Source: Macrophomina tecta
Lineage: Eukaryota; Ascomycota; Dothideomycetes; Botryosphaeriales; Botryosphaeriaceae
Assembly: GCA_024180945.1 (NCBI GenBank)
Contig: JAKSGN010000036.1
Location: 2,170,001 to 2,234,000, forward strand
Length of the DNA stretch: 64,000 nucleotides
Direction of reading: 5' to 3'
Below are positions 36,277 through 50,200 of the stretch, in pieces. Position 1 is the stretch's first letter. Every line of letters begins with the position of its first letter. Both the position numbers and the translations under genes were made by a program. The notes below the pieces were generated by a model that ran no database searches, was not told the DNA's origin, and worked only from the letters and a program-made list of their open reading frames with translations.

Positions 36277-37437
36277 GTGCATATAGTCATGTGATATTAA
36301 GGAATAAAACGCTACATATACACCTATTAGTTCAGCATCCAGCTGTTAGGGCCATCCCCGACGGAATTGGATTGCCTGTCACGCATTTCAACAGCAGCGC
36401 CACCTTTATCAACACGAATTTCTTAACAAAGGACGGACTTTGCTACGACCGCAAGTTCATCTGGCCTGGGCGTTTCATTCCATCCATCCATCCCAACGAC
36501 ATCGCTGAAGTGGCGGGGAAGGCTGCTGCTATCCTGAATCCACCGACACATAGGACAACTCCATACGACGAAGAACGGCAGTGGATAGTAGCAGGAAGAA
36601 ATCAGTTAGGATTCAAGCATGGAGTTCTTCCAGAAATATGTCCGAAGATTGGAGATAAGCTGTGCAACCGCTTGTCGGACTCTTTTCAGTATGAAGAACA
36701 AATAAAGTTTCATGGGCTCTTAGCAACTTTGTCGAGCGAACAGTCAGAAGTTCGGGAGTACCGCGATGCTTTGCTGGGATAACATCGCAACCTAAACTCT
36801 ACGCAGTAATTGAGAACCTCACGTGCCATCCACTAGCCCACCTTTGATCATGCAGTCGTCACAATATCTAAGCTTTTTTTTTTTTTTTTTTTTCCTACTA
36901 GAGTGTGTATGGGGTAGATTATATAAGGCTTAGTTGCTGGGGTTTATCTGTCTCTCCTCTCCACAAAGTCGCGGCAGAAATGTGGTGAGGCAAAAAGGCG
37001 GTAAAGACTGCGCGAAGGCTTGTGTAACATAGAAGAGTAGAGTTGTCTCAGTCAAATGTCTTACGGACTTGTATCCATCCTCACAATGGTGGATTCACTC
37101 CTGGTGGTTTGGGTACAACGGTCGCCGAGGGCGTCTTTCGCATTCGTTATCCGTCGGGTCCGTCGTTTGTCGGGTTATTGCTCCTGGCAGCCAGCCAGCC
37201 TACGCTGTGGCAGCGGTCGCGCCGGCAAGTGAACTATCGTCTCCGATCAGTCGAGGACTCCATTGCCGCTTGGTTTCGAAGTTTCTAGCGGCGCAGCGCG
37301 TGTCATGTAGCGCAGCGGCTCGGAACGCGTGACATCTCGCCATCTCGCCATCTCACCATCTCCGCTTACACAGTAAGCTCATTCTTAATAAGTCGTGTGC
37401 CGCACCGTTTGCTCCGGGTGTTCCATCCTTTACTCCC
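36277..37437. other. Intergenic region with a T20 tract
   Basis: 1.16 kb. A 163-codon frame (36291-36782, +) starts 15 bp after the amidase stop, but it has no ATG anywhere and no motif, so I do not call it a gene. A run of 20 T lies at 36874-36893. The final 400 bp are the likely promoter of the flavoprotein gene. Confidence 0.5.
36874..36893. repeat. T20 homopolymer
   Basis: Twenty T residues flanked by AAGC and CCTACTAG. It could be a poly-dT promoter element or the tail of an old minus-strand retroposed copy; I see no target-site duplication around it. Confidence 0.8.
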
Positions 37438-38940
<1,503 letters not shown>

Positions 38941-40425
38941 TTCGACTGGCAGGCCAGGCCGATGCAGAATGAGAAGGGCGAGATGACATAGGCTGGACGT
39001 GCAATGAGTGAATAAACGCGGAATTGTTTGATGCGAAATGCAGCAGCCGCGTGCACACTGCCCACACCAGAAAGTCTACTCAATCGTTAGGCCCGTGTCT
39101 CTATGCCTTCTCCATGAAGGGGGTCCAGTTCCGGTGCAAGGAATGCATCATCCGGACCGCGGCAGAAATTCGCACGGCGGAGTCAATTCCCTATGTCCCA
39201 CCTCCATGGCTCAACAAGCAGCCACAAACACCTCACCACATAACTCGCTCCTAGAATCCTTGGAGGCCCTTACGGCCACCACAGCCGCCACTTACTGAAT
39301 ATCTGCTCGATGCCAGCCTGCGCGCCGGTTGCCACCGCCCTTACTGTGTGACTGAAGGGAAAATAAGACCCAAGAGCCGAGGACTACTGACACCACGTTG
39401 AAGCCAATAGAACTGAATGCCAGATGACGGCTCAAGCGCTGATGATATTTCGTTCAAGGACAGCTCACCATTAGTCCTTGTGCGCCAGATGCGTTCACAT
39501 GTCTCCACATTGAAGGGCCTTTTCGCCGATCGTTCGCTGCCCACCATCTTCCCACGCCACAAGGTACGGCCTTGGCTCTGAGATCGGCATTCAGTCGCTC
39601 TCTCCGTAACTTCTGGATTGTCTGATGTTGACCTCTCACACCCGTGGAACAAGCCTGCAAAGCGTCCGAACGCCCCGGCCTGATAGGCTATGTCTTGGCT
39701 CCGTGCCTTGCCTCAGGAAGAAAGCAGGCCGGAGAGCTCATCTTCCACGATCACGGTGCTTCAGCCTGCAGCTCCAGGAGTTCGTATTAAGAGCATCATG
39801 AGACAGTCAGGGTAATGGGCTGTGAGGCCCCAGTCCCGCCGCGAGCTTATTTGAGGATCCCGATGTTCTCAATCTTGAGCGCTGACTGGTTGCTGATGTC
39901 GGCCTGAAGGAAGCTATGGTGGGAGGAGTCGTCACTATCCCGGCTGGTCAGCGAGAGTCAAATGGCTCGTTCGCTCCGCCTAAGTCTTCAATTAACGCCG
40001 CTATTGGCGTCTTTGGCGCGGTTTGGTATGGATGTATTTGTACGGGCCGCAGAAGCCTCATTTCTGATATTTGAGGGTGTTCAACTAATTTATTGTAGGA
40101 CAGACGAGGATATGGCCTTCGTATAGAGGGGGGTGGCGCTAGCAGTGCCCAGAGGAGACATATTATGGGTTTGCGTGAAAAGCTAGTTGCTGTAGACGTA
40201 ATGAACCAGCTGAACAACCTTTTCAATCCTTTAAGAGGTTTATGCCGCCCACCCCTTCTCCCGGTCGAGTCATACACACTCCTCTCCATGGAAACTTGAT
40301 CTTCGAACGGGGTGATAAATCATTCTGGGTCATAAAATTCATTATCCATGGAATCACCATATCCAGACCATACCCAAATAACGCCAAAGGAAAATTCCCA
40401 ATATCCCCAGCCCATCAATGCCCTC
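38941..40425. other. Intergenic region between the flavoprotein and Argonaute genes
   Basis: About 1.5 kb between convergent genes. Open frames are short, mostly without ATG, and show no motif. No structured repeat or tRNA was seen. Confidence 0.5.
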
Positions 40426-43400
40426 CTATATGTAGAACATCGAATCCCTCAATTTTTCGTGGATCTTGACGTCATCCTCGCTCACGGCACCCTGGCCTTC
40501 TTGCTGGCTACCCTCAACGAGCGAGCTGGCCGTCGAGCTTTCAAATACATCACTCAGGTAGCATCTGCCCCTCTCGCACGCGATATCCGCATAGTAAGCC
40601 GGCGGACAGTAGCTCACCGCCTTTGTTGCCCTGCCGAAGAGGTAGCACAAGTTCAGCGTGAGGTCCTCCAGCACATCGCTGACGTTCTTGCAGCCCGGCG
40701 GAAATGGCGCCTTGCCGCTGTACTTGCTCCGGAAGATCTCATCCAGAACAACATAGTAATGGGCTGGACGTGCAGTACCCTGCAACGCAGCGTGCGGCTG
40801 AAGGAAGAAGTCCCACTCACGGGCGTGCGTGACGCCGCGGTCGACCACCGTGCCCGGCTTGGTGTTGGAGTTGCGGTCGGCTTCTTCGGCGCGGGTTGGG
40901 TAAAAGCGCGTGTGGTGGCGCTTGCCGACGACCACGACAGCGAAGCGCGGAAGGCCTTTCTTTGTGGCGTCGGCTGTGTAGACCTCTTTGCAGGCAGCGC
41001 GAAGTTGCGGGATCTCCTCCGAGATGAGAAGCTGGTATTGACCTTCGGAGACTCCGTCGCGGTAGACAAGAATGTTCTCAGGGAGAGAGGCATGCTTGCC
41101 TTTGGTCTGCCAGAGACGGAGCCTCGACTTGAGCATAGTGCCGAGAGAGGAGACCATTTCCTGGCGCGCCGTGGACTGTATGGAAAGAGTAGCGGGCCAT
41201 TGGCCGAGCCGCTTGTCGATGCTGGCGACCATGGCAGCGATGCTGGGAGCGGTAGACCGAGAGTCGGGCGACGGGTGGGTTACGTCAATGCCAACGATCA
41301 TGGACCGATCCATGTCGAGGTGGGTGGTGTCGATCGTGTGGTTGACGCCACCAAGCTTGAGATTGAACTTGAGAGCCACATTGCGGAAATACTGGTCTTG
41401 GCCGCGCTCCTTGGATATCTTGCTGCCATCGGCACAGATAGTGTGAACGCCGTACTTGACGTCGCCGAGACGCTTGATGCGGTTGTAGACCGGTAGTTTC
41501 TTGTTGACGCCTGGGAAGATGACGAACAGGAGATCTAGGCCCTTAGACGCGCGGTCGAACATGGCATCCAGCTGCGGATCATCCTCATCCTGAATCCTCA
41601 GCATCCTGCCAGCCAATGGCGCTTCCACAGGAGCACCAGTCTCCTTGAGCGCTTTGTGAAAGTTGGCCATCAGCGGCTTGAGCTCAGCATCGGAGACTGT
41701 GTCGGGATAACCAGGCATGGAAAGCTGCAGCCACGACCACTTCTTCAAAGGCGCTCCGGAGGTATGGAACTGCACGTCCAGAAGGTTCCAGGACCCGGCA
41801 TTCAGTTTGGGGGTCCTATTCTGTCTGTACAAGACCTTCGGTTGGTTGAGAACGCGGCCCTCAACAGTGATCAACCCCTTTGGAACCGTGATGCCAAACT
41901 CAGCCTGCACCAAATGTTAGTTCTCCCAACATCGCTTAGAACCGATCTGCCTACCAGCTGAAGATTGCCCTCCTGGCTGAGCCCGACCGTCTGGTAGCCG
42001 TCTTTCACGATGGATTTGGCATTCTGCCAGGGTTGACGAACGGCAGCCTTGATCATCTGTGCGGTCTGGTCGCCGTCCAGCTTCGCCTTGGACGGCTGCG
42101 CGGGCATGACAACTCCAACTTCCGGAGGCAAGTAGCTGGGTTGATCTCGAGTGCCGACGTTGACGACGGGAAGCGAAGGGTCTGCAATCTTCCTTCCGTA
42201 GGCTGGATCTCATGTCAGAGCGATGCCACGCATGATGGAACAACGTACCTTGGACGAAGAAGTCGTAAACGCTGATGTACCGGCCGCCAGGTGCAGCTTC
42301 TGGTTTCGCAGGGCCTGCCGGCTTTCCCTTTCCTTTGCCTTTGCCTCCCTTTCCGGCGCCTTGAGAGGTCTGAGGCGCGCTGTCCATCCAGAACTCAACA
42401 TCTCTGGGCCCGGCACCGTACGCTTTGACCTTCGGAGGATGTTCGAGATTTCGACCGTCGTACTTGTTGGCGAGAGCAGAGACTGTCTTCACCCGGTGTA
42501 TGACACATCCGGACTTGTTCTTCTTCTCCGGCAGATGCGTTGTCCTGATCTTGAGCTTCTTCAGGAACTTTTCGAGGCGAATCTTGTTGGTAGCCCCGTA
42601 CTTCCGGATCAACTGATCCAGGGGAATGTCCTGGTAAAAGGCAGCGTAGCTGACATTGACGTTGACGAGGATGCGGCAGGTTGCCATGCGGACGCTGGAG
42701 AAAAAGCCCCTCATGGCGGCCAAGCCCGTTCCGAGATCGAATTTCTCAGCGCCGGATCCATACGCGAAAGTCTTACTTTTGCCGATAGCAGCATGCTGCC
42801 CCACTGACTTGGCGTGATGGTTCATGAAAATATTGAACGCCTGGGTGATGGCGCCCTGATCCGGGTAGCGAGTGTCCATGTTCGAGGAAGTCAGGTAGTC
42901 CATGAGCTCGCTGACGCTTAAGCTGTTGGTGAACTTGACCCGAGCCCTGTACGTCTGCGCGTTGGGGAGGGGCTCGTCCTCATCCTCGGCACGGTACAGG
43001 ATGCTGGCCACGATCTCATCCCGGTCCAGCCTCTTCCTTGCGATGACGGTGGATTTGTAGTCGGACACAATATCGGGCTTTGATGGCCTCAGCTCAGCAC
43101 TGTCGAGGAGAAGCCTCACGACCTGCTCGTGCTTCTTTCCTTTGACCTCGGGAGTGACAGCGACATCGTAACGATGAAGGAGAAGGTCCTTCTGCGGAAC
43201 AAGCTCAAAGTAGTTGGCCCAGAGAGTGACCGGAGTGCCTCTGGTACCGAATCCGGGACGGACAGGGAACCCGTCATTCAACGAGAGGTTTGCGAGACTC
43301 TGCGCACCGGAGGCTGCTTTCTGGATCGCATTTTCAGTGTCGGTAACGCAGCCATCGGGCTTCGGAATCGCGCCGGTCGGCGGCCTGGAACGCGTGTCAG

Positions 43401-43684
43401 CCAGCAAACGCATCGCCGCGACGCGACCGCGACGCCACGCACGTGTAGACCTGAGGGGCTCCACCACGCCCTCCACCTCCTCCACCACGTCCGCCTCGAA
43501 AGCCGCCTCGATCGCCGTGTCCGCGGAACGGATGGCTTGGGTGGCCTCCACGGCCCGATCCCCCTCGATCGCCGCCGCCGGAGAATCCGCCACGGTCGGG
43601 GAACCCTCCAGGGCCTCCGCGGCCACGGCCCCCGCGAGGGTTTCCACCGCCGCCTCTTCCGCCTCTTCCGCCTCTGCTCGACAT
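40426..43684 (-). CDS. Argonaute protein (QDE-2-like), slicer tetrad intact
   Basis: Exons 43684-43443, 43384-42249, 42202-41955 and 41904-40426 (introns 58, 46 and 50 bp) encode 1,034 aa. Residues 1-75 are an RGG/GGR-rich tail, the kind that is methylated on Arg and binds RNA or Tudor proteins. N-terminal and linker domains follow, then PAZ (about 330-490), which carries a Gly/Lys-rich insertion near 423-435, then MID and PIWI. In PIWI the slicer residues are all present: Asp749 (GIDVTHP), Glu791 (RQEM), Asp825 (YRDGVSEGQ) and His913 (PHAALQGTARP). The protein would load small RNAs and cleave matching transcripts in the cytoplasm (quelling-type RNAi). The ATG at 43684 is used because the frame upstream offers only TTG. 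Confidence 0.95.
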
Positions 43685-44696
43685 AATGGCCAAATTCGGT
43701 AGTGCGGAGCCCCCGCGGATGGAAAAGTGCTGTTTTGGGTGATGGGCGAACTGCTAATGCAGTGTTTTGCCGCGAGAGCGGGGTTGAAGGGGGATGAGAA
43801 ATGCAAAGCTGCTGTGCAACAACGACACAGACACCGAGTCATGACGCGGCCGGACGGGAGGGGTGCATGAGTAGTATGTGTGCGGCGGGCCCGTCCGTTG
43901 GCTGCCTTGCATTATGGGCTTCTGCTATTGCTAACGCGTGCTTTCCAAAGCAAGGTTTGCGATGTGCATATAAATCCACCTGGAGGGCTCTTCTCCGTCT
44001 ATGGGAAGGACCCATGCGCTCACTTCCCTCCCAAGCCGCGACCACGGTGTGACTTCCTGGAGTTTTTGGACCTGACCCGCATCGGATCATGCAAAATGGC
44101 GGCAGCAACGGCGTTTCTATTCAGTCGATAGAGAGCATGTGGCAAGGAGCTGATCAAAACAGAGGTGAACTACTGACCAGCAGTGCAGTCACCACCGTCT
44201 TTTCGGGCAATTACTAATCCCTGCTGCTACATCTGCTTATTTTTGCTGCCGACCTTGCACATTTCTCACAGGCAGATAGCTCAAGGCAATATTACCGATT
44301 TCAACAGTCGGAATGGCTTCTTTTGTCAAGGTGAAAGAGGCACCGCTGATTGCAGAGGAGTTGTAGCGTTGCTGGACCGGGTGGCTTTACGGTGGTTTAT
44401 GCCTTGCTTGCCAGACGGGGTGTGCTGGATCTTTTGTTGAGTAACAGACGAATGGTGGCAAGAGGATCATGCGACGTTTCATGTCCAAGAACTGTTTTCA
44501 CTGATTTCACAGTATGTATATCACCACCTTCATCATGTGGAATTTAGCTGTTCAGACTCTTCAATTACAGTGCAAGGGTTCCATTATGCTCCCTAATCAT
44601 AGTTGTATGTCCATTGCGAGTAAAGAAAATATGTACAGGTTATGAACGGATACGCCAAACCTCGGATCGACGTCCACGGAACCAGAACCCCGTGAC
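43685..44696. other. Intergenic region upstream of Argonaute
   Basis: About 1 kb holding the Argonaute promoter and the 3' region of the beta-helix gene. A TATAAAT lies at 43968-43974 on the plus strand, pointing away from Argonaute, with no gene downstream of it that I can support. Confidence 0.45.
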
Positions 44697-45761
44697 TCAG
44701 CAGATGTCCCGCGATGCATTACCCGAAAGGTTCCAGGTAATATTTTCGCCGCAAGGAGATTCCCGCACGCTGTTGTCGTTCACGGTCAAAGTGACGGAAA
44801 TGTCGCGGTTGTTGGGGAATTCGGAGCGTGCAGCAAGACGAACTTCTCCGCCTCCATTGACCGTTCCGCCTCTGATCTTGACGTTGTAGCAATTCTCAAT
44901 GAGAATGGCATTGTTGCCGTTGTCTGTCAGGTCCACGTTCCCGATCTCGGCGCCCCCAGATTGGGAGACGCAAAAGACGCCGCGACCGCCTCCGCTGGAG
45001 ATGACTCTGTCGATGAATACGTTGGTGTCATAGTTCCCGTTGGCAAGCTGGCCGTTGTTGTTCGCGAAGCGCAATGTCCCGTAACCAGTCCCGGCGCCGA
45101 CATTCTCGCCGTCAACGAGGCCCACCTGGGCGTTGGTGGTCTCCTGTAGCAGCAAGCCTGATTCGCCGCAGTTCCGGGCAATGACTTGATCGATCTCGAG
45201 TCCATCAATGTTCCAAGTCTCGACTGCGTGGCTGCCGGCGCCAGTCACGCGGATGGTGCCCATCTTAACGTTGCTGTTGGCAGCCTCATCGCGTTCGAAG
45301 CGGATGCCAATGCCGCCGCTCAGATTCATGGTAATTTGGCCAAGTGTCAGGCCCCGGGTGCCATAGAACCGCATTCCGAAGTAGGGGTTCCCGGTCAGAG
45401 TGAGGTAGGGGATCTGAACATTTGAAGTGTCGGTGGACTCAATAGCGCCCCGGCCAGTCCTGGCAGCCGCGTTGATAGTACCGCAACCCTCGAAGATCTT
45501 GCCGCTGCCAATAGTAATGCTGCCGGTGCCAATGGAACCGGATGCGATGACAGCGACACGCTGACCACTGCTGATGGAATCGACGGCTGCCTGGATTGCA
45601 GCACGGTAGTCGGAGCCGGAGTAAACGTTGCTTGAGCCTTTGGTGGCGGTGTAGGAGCTGCCGGAGCCCGTAACCCGGGCGTGTGGCGTGCCGGAGCCGC
45701 ACTGTCCCTGAACCAGGGAAACAAGTGCAAGGGCTGATGCAAGAATGGAGAGTCGGGCCAT
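44697..45761 (-). CDS. Secreted right-handed beta-helix protein (pectate-lyase-like fold)
   Basis: A single exon of 354 aa. Residues 1-19 are a classical signal peptide, with cleavage expected after VQG and before QCGSG. The mature protein is rich in Gly, Asn, Thr and Ser, with repeated hydrophobic-N-G units, for example NVQIPYLTLTGNPYFGMRF, GLTLGQITMNLSGG and VKIRGGTVNGG. This is the pattern of parallel beta-helix rungs. Several cysteines (GCG, NCG, FCV, NCY, PCG, DIC) suggest disulfides. Such proteins usually bind or cleave plant or fungal polysaccharides. I cannot assign a specific polysaccharide lyase or hydrolase family, nor identify catalytic residues. The ATG at 45761 is chosen because the signal peptide starts there and a TATA box lies 73 bp upstream. 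Confidence 0.85.
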   Translation of the reverse strand: MARLSILASALALVSLVQGQCGSGTPHARVTGSGSSYTATKGSSNVYSGSDYRAAIQAAVDSISSGQRVAVIASGSIGTGSITIGSGKIFEGCGTINAAARTGRGAIESTDTSNVQIPYLTLTGNPYFGMRFYGTRGLTLGQITMNLSGGIGIRFERDEAANSNVKMGTIRVTGAGSHAVETWNIDGLEIDQVIARNCGESGLLLQETTNAQVGLVDGENVGAGTGYGTLRFANNNGQLANGNYDTNVFIDRVISSGGGRGVFCVSQSGGAEIGNVDLTDNGNNAILIENCYNVKIRGGTVNGGGEVRLAARSEFPNNRDISVTLTVNDNSVRESPCGENITWNLSGNASRDIC

Positions 45762-47237
45762 TGCGGAGATACCCGTTTGCTTCGTTTCGATTGATGATGG
45801 GGTCCGGAGTCTGGAAACGGGCAAAAGAGATCGTATATATATGTCTAAACGGTTGCACCCGTGCTCCGGTGGATCATGCGGAGGAATGCATCCCGGAGTA
45901 CTATACCTTTCAATCGTTTCTGCAGGTATCAAGGGCTCCAGAGATCATTGCGACAAGACACCTGACACGCCGAGCCGCCTTGGTGCCCAGACTTCTTTCT
46001 GTTAAGCGTACATCTTATACTGGAATGTCAATAGTATATGCCGTCCTGAACGTCGGGTGCATAAACTCGATGAAAGCGGTTCCAACGTGAACTTATTGGC
46101 TCACCGCACAAGCTAATCAGTTGCTACACAGCACATGTAAATACTTTGACGCCTGGTGGCGTGTCCGCTCGTTCGTACCTCACCTGGCTGACTGACACGA
46201 CCGTGAAACGCCAAATTTTCCGTCCCCGGCCGTCGTTTATCTCGCTGAAACTTGTCCCGACGACCTAGCGGCCTGCGGGGTAAATGTTGAAAAAAAAAGA
46301 GACCTCTTGGCCGTGTCTTGGGCTCTTGGCCGATGCCCCTAAGACACATCCACGAATTGGAACGTAACGGCGCTACGTAGATGCCAAATGAAGATGGCGT
46401 GGCCCTTATATCCGGAATCAGTGGGCTCATTTCGTCCTTCTTCATTGAGCATGACCTCGTTTTCTTCGGTTCAAATCAACGCGGAGCCCCGCATTCTCCA
46501 AGCTCGCTTGTCCTCTCAGCTCGAGGATTGTCCGCATTCGGACGGCATCCAATGCAAATCCGACGTAGATCAGTGATCTGCCGGACTGTTAATTGACCGC
46601 AAGGTGGTACTTGAGTCAAAGACCGGCTATATGCGGGACCAAACCACTCAAGCGAGAGGCTTGCCCTACCAAACTTTGGATGTTCGGGGTATGTGCCGAC
46701 GCGAATCGGTAAAACAGATCGAATCAGAGGGCGCTGACCCAGGTTCTTCTGTCCGTGTACTTCAATTCCCGCAGCATCTTGGCACTTCCCCTGAAGGAGT
46801 CCGCTGTCGCAGGGCTCCCAATGAGCAGTTGAGACTGCGCGCCATGGGCACATCCAGCAATCCCGGCCGATAGGAGCGCAAAACACCCTCGGGATGTACT
46901 CTGTTCTAACCCACGGCTTGAGATATGGCTAGTGGTTTGGATTGCGATATCTAAAACGCACTTGAATGCCGGAACGACGTACCTGGCGCTAATGCAAGAC
47001 CTGAAACCGGTATTATGCACGTCGAGCTACTGTTTTATGACGCGTTCGCTGCGAAATAGGCACCAGCAGCGGAACGCGTTTCAGTAGATGTCGCGCTATA
47101 ACACCACTCACTCTTCCCTTCTTCCATGGAAGATACGCTGCCGGCTGTCGTCTCCCCACCGGCGGTGAGCAGCAGCAAATGCCGCTCTGATAATGTTCGG
47201 GCTAGCTCTCTACCAAGTACAACTCCTACCGCGGATA
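45762..47237. other. Intergenic region
   Basis: About 1.5 kb between the start of the beta-helix gene and the stop of the DUF3433 gene. Apart from the TATA box near the left end I see nothing structured. Frames up to 136 codons lack motifs. Confidence 0.5.
45834..45841 (-). promoter_or_regulatory. TATA box of the beta-helix gene
   Basis: TATATATA, 73 bp upstream of the ATG at 45761. It points to a strong, probably inducible, promoter. Confidence 0.55.
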
Positions 47238-50200
47238 TCACACGTCCTGAGCTTCACCCTCACTTTGTTCCACAGCAGCGTCTTCAGTATCAATTCCAAA
47301 CCTTCCTCCTGGCCACCATCCCATCCTGTACGTCCTCGCGTCATAGAAGCCTGCAGCCCTCTTTTCACCGCCGCTCAGCCACTCTGCACCCTCCGGAATG
47401 ACATCCCTCCCGAGCATCCGCGCCCCAGCGAGCAGACTCACCACCGCGCCCACCGAGCACGGGTTCTTGGGCAGAATGCGGCCTGCGTTCAGCGTCACGC
47501 CCGTCAGGGCCGCGCAGATCGCCACCCCCGCCAGCAAGCCTTCCAAAATGCGCGTCGAGATCGGATTCTGCATCAGACGCAGCCGATGCGGCACCATCAA
47601 ACGCGCCGCGAGCGCCGGCCTTGTTGCGGTCGCATCCGCCCGGTGCGCGTTCAGGATCTGCGCGAGAATGCGGCCGTACAGCCGGTTGACGGTGTCGCGC
47701 AGGTGTTCTGCGTTAGCGGGCCCGACGAGCTCGGCGGGCGGCACGCCATCGATGCCATAGAGCAGCGTGACGAAGAAGTCGTCCAGGTCTTGGTTTGATG
47801 TGAGCCCGTCGGGGACATTGAGCTCATAACCCAATGCACCGAGAGAGATGGGGCCAACAATGTCTACCGTGGTTTCATCGGGCATGGGCGGGGCGGCAGG
47901 GTCGAAAGAGAAGTCGCCGGCATTGAAGGTGACATCCGTTTGGACGCTTTCCAGGTAAGGGGTGCAGGCCATGGCTGTAATGTTTGATATACTGCTGTCG
48001 CGGATTTGTGCGAAGACAGCGTAGGTGGTCGGGCAGTCTGCGTAGTCTGAGCCGTTCCGGAAAACAGACGCCTTGGACCAGGAGCCATAGTAGGTGTTAT
48101 TGCCGACAATTCCTGAAAGGGACCAGGAGCATCTTTTATCTGCAGTGCCGTAAACATCAATGTCGATTGCTGTCCGAGGATTTGTGATGTTGGAACTCTG
48201 CGAGGTATTTGATGAAGAGGGCTCAGAGACGCCTGGGGGCCCGGAGAGAAGCTGTCTTTTAGAAAGAGACATCTTGGTCTGGACTCTTTCCTGCTGGAGT
48301 ATTGTGCAATTTGTCTGAGCCCGAGAAGCTGGGACGCGAACGGATATTCTTCCTCGATCAAGGCCATTCCCGAAGTCTTCGCCGATTGAAGAGACGAGGC
48401 TGAGTTGAGGGAAGGCCAGGGTATCGTGCGTGAACAGGGGCTCGCTGGAATTATCTACCAGCAGCAGACTTGCCATGCTGTACCCATCGTCCATTGCTGT
48501 TTCTCCACTTTCATTGTATCCTGATGATGGGAAGTATGTGGTCGGGGAGAGCTGGATGTCGTAGTATTGCTGCGCAGCGGTAACGAAGAAGAGACCGCTC
48601 ACTGCGATGGTCAAAAGAGGAGTAAGCACCATCCCCATGGATGAACTTGCTACGGCCATCTGGCGATTCTTTACCGCATCCCATAAGCAGTGGAGCCCCA
48701 TCTTCCCCAGATAGTCCTCGTGGAGGCTGGGTTGGCTCACCACCGGACCCTGCGATAGCGTCGCGTACGGTTGGAATATCTTGACAGAGAAGTCCAAAGA
48801 GGCAAATAGCAGACCGATCCCAACCAAGACCGTGGTCGGGATGTACGTGTATGAGTAGTGGATGTATTGCCCTGGCGGAATATCTGCTATTCCGTTCTGG
48901 CGCCGTGAGATCTGATAAAGAGTCTCCAGGGCAATGATTACGGCTATCGGTATTCCGAGGTTGATGATTCTGGCAGCCAGGGTGATTGCAAATGGGCGAT
49001 ACCATGCAATGTTGCCTGGTTTCTTTGCCTCTTCCTCAGAAGGCACGCCAGAGTATTTTCCCCTGTCTTCCCCACTTCTGGGTGCTCCATCCTCCTGCGT
49101 GATACTGAACTTCTCGTGATTTCCATCAAGCAGGGTAACTGAATGGAATCCTGTGCCGGAAAGTCTTTCACGAAGCATCGGGACGCTGCAGCTTCCGGTC
49201 CCATCCAATGCATGGTTCAAATTTGATGATGCAGCCAAGATTGATGCGAGGTTTCCAATGGGGCCAGGGTCACAAGAAACAGTCTTTTGAGCACCGATAG
49301 AGATCAGTAAGGCCGCAAAAATGACCATAAGAAGCATGAAACCCTCAATGAGCCCAAATGCAAGTGGACGAATGAGCAGGCGTCCTTCCACGCTGGTCAG
49401 CGAACCTGTAACTGATTGATTGGTCTGTTCTGTAAAGTAAACCTCGGCTATCTGGACGGCAAAAGACTTGTAGAACGCTTCGGAGGCCTTGGCGAAAAGG
49501 TTTCCGTCCGAGGTGACTGCTTCCTTCGAGGTATTTGGAAGGAATGAAACAAGGTAATCTGCGAGATACATTGTTCCAGGCCCATCATAGACGTACCAGG
49601 TTGGAGACGGTCGATATGAATAGAACATGGAAGTGATGATATCCATTGCTGTTGCCCCGGGGAATGATGATGCCTTTGCGCCGGGTTTTGTGGTTATTGA
49701 TGGGGGTAAGCTGACCGAACTGTTGGTGCTGATAACTACGGTTCCGGGGAATACGCCGTAGGAAGGTTTGCACCCGATGTTCGCGGACTTGAACAAGTCA
49801 AGAGGAACAGAATCCTGGGTAGTGTTGACCTGAGTGGATCCAGTCATCATGTAGAAGCGACCTACATCGTCGTTACATTCCTTCGACTCTATGTCACCAT
49901 AAAGTTCGAAATGGCCCAGGTTGAGTGGTGTTGAGTACTTCACAAAAGGGCACGAATTCGAGCTAAGCGTGACGTTCACCATGATTGTACCGGAATCAAG
50001 ATAGCTGCTGACGTTCTGAACAGAGAGTACTTCGCACTCCAAGTCGGCTTTGAAGACGCTGACGTGCGCTGTCAAATTGGCGCTGGACTCAGGCACTACC
50101 ACAAGTCAGATCTGTGAGATGTCCCGGAGCCGGCTGTGCAAGGCCAAGGTTGAGGAACTCGATGTCAGACTCGTGCATTACTTGGAGGATAAACTCACGA

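Noticed and set aside
36291..36782. 163-codon open frame directly after the amidase
   Set aside because: It starts with GTG, contains no methionine at all, shows no family motif, and no upstream exon with a fitting donor was found.
41072..41446. Plus-strand frames overlapping the Argonaute gene
   Set aside because: Shadow frames of a strongly conserved minus-strand PIWI domain.
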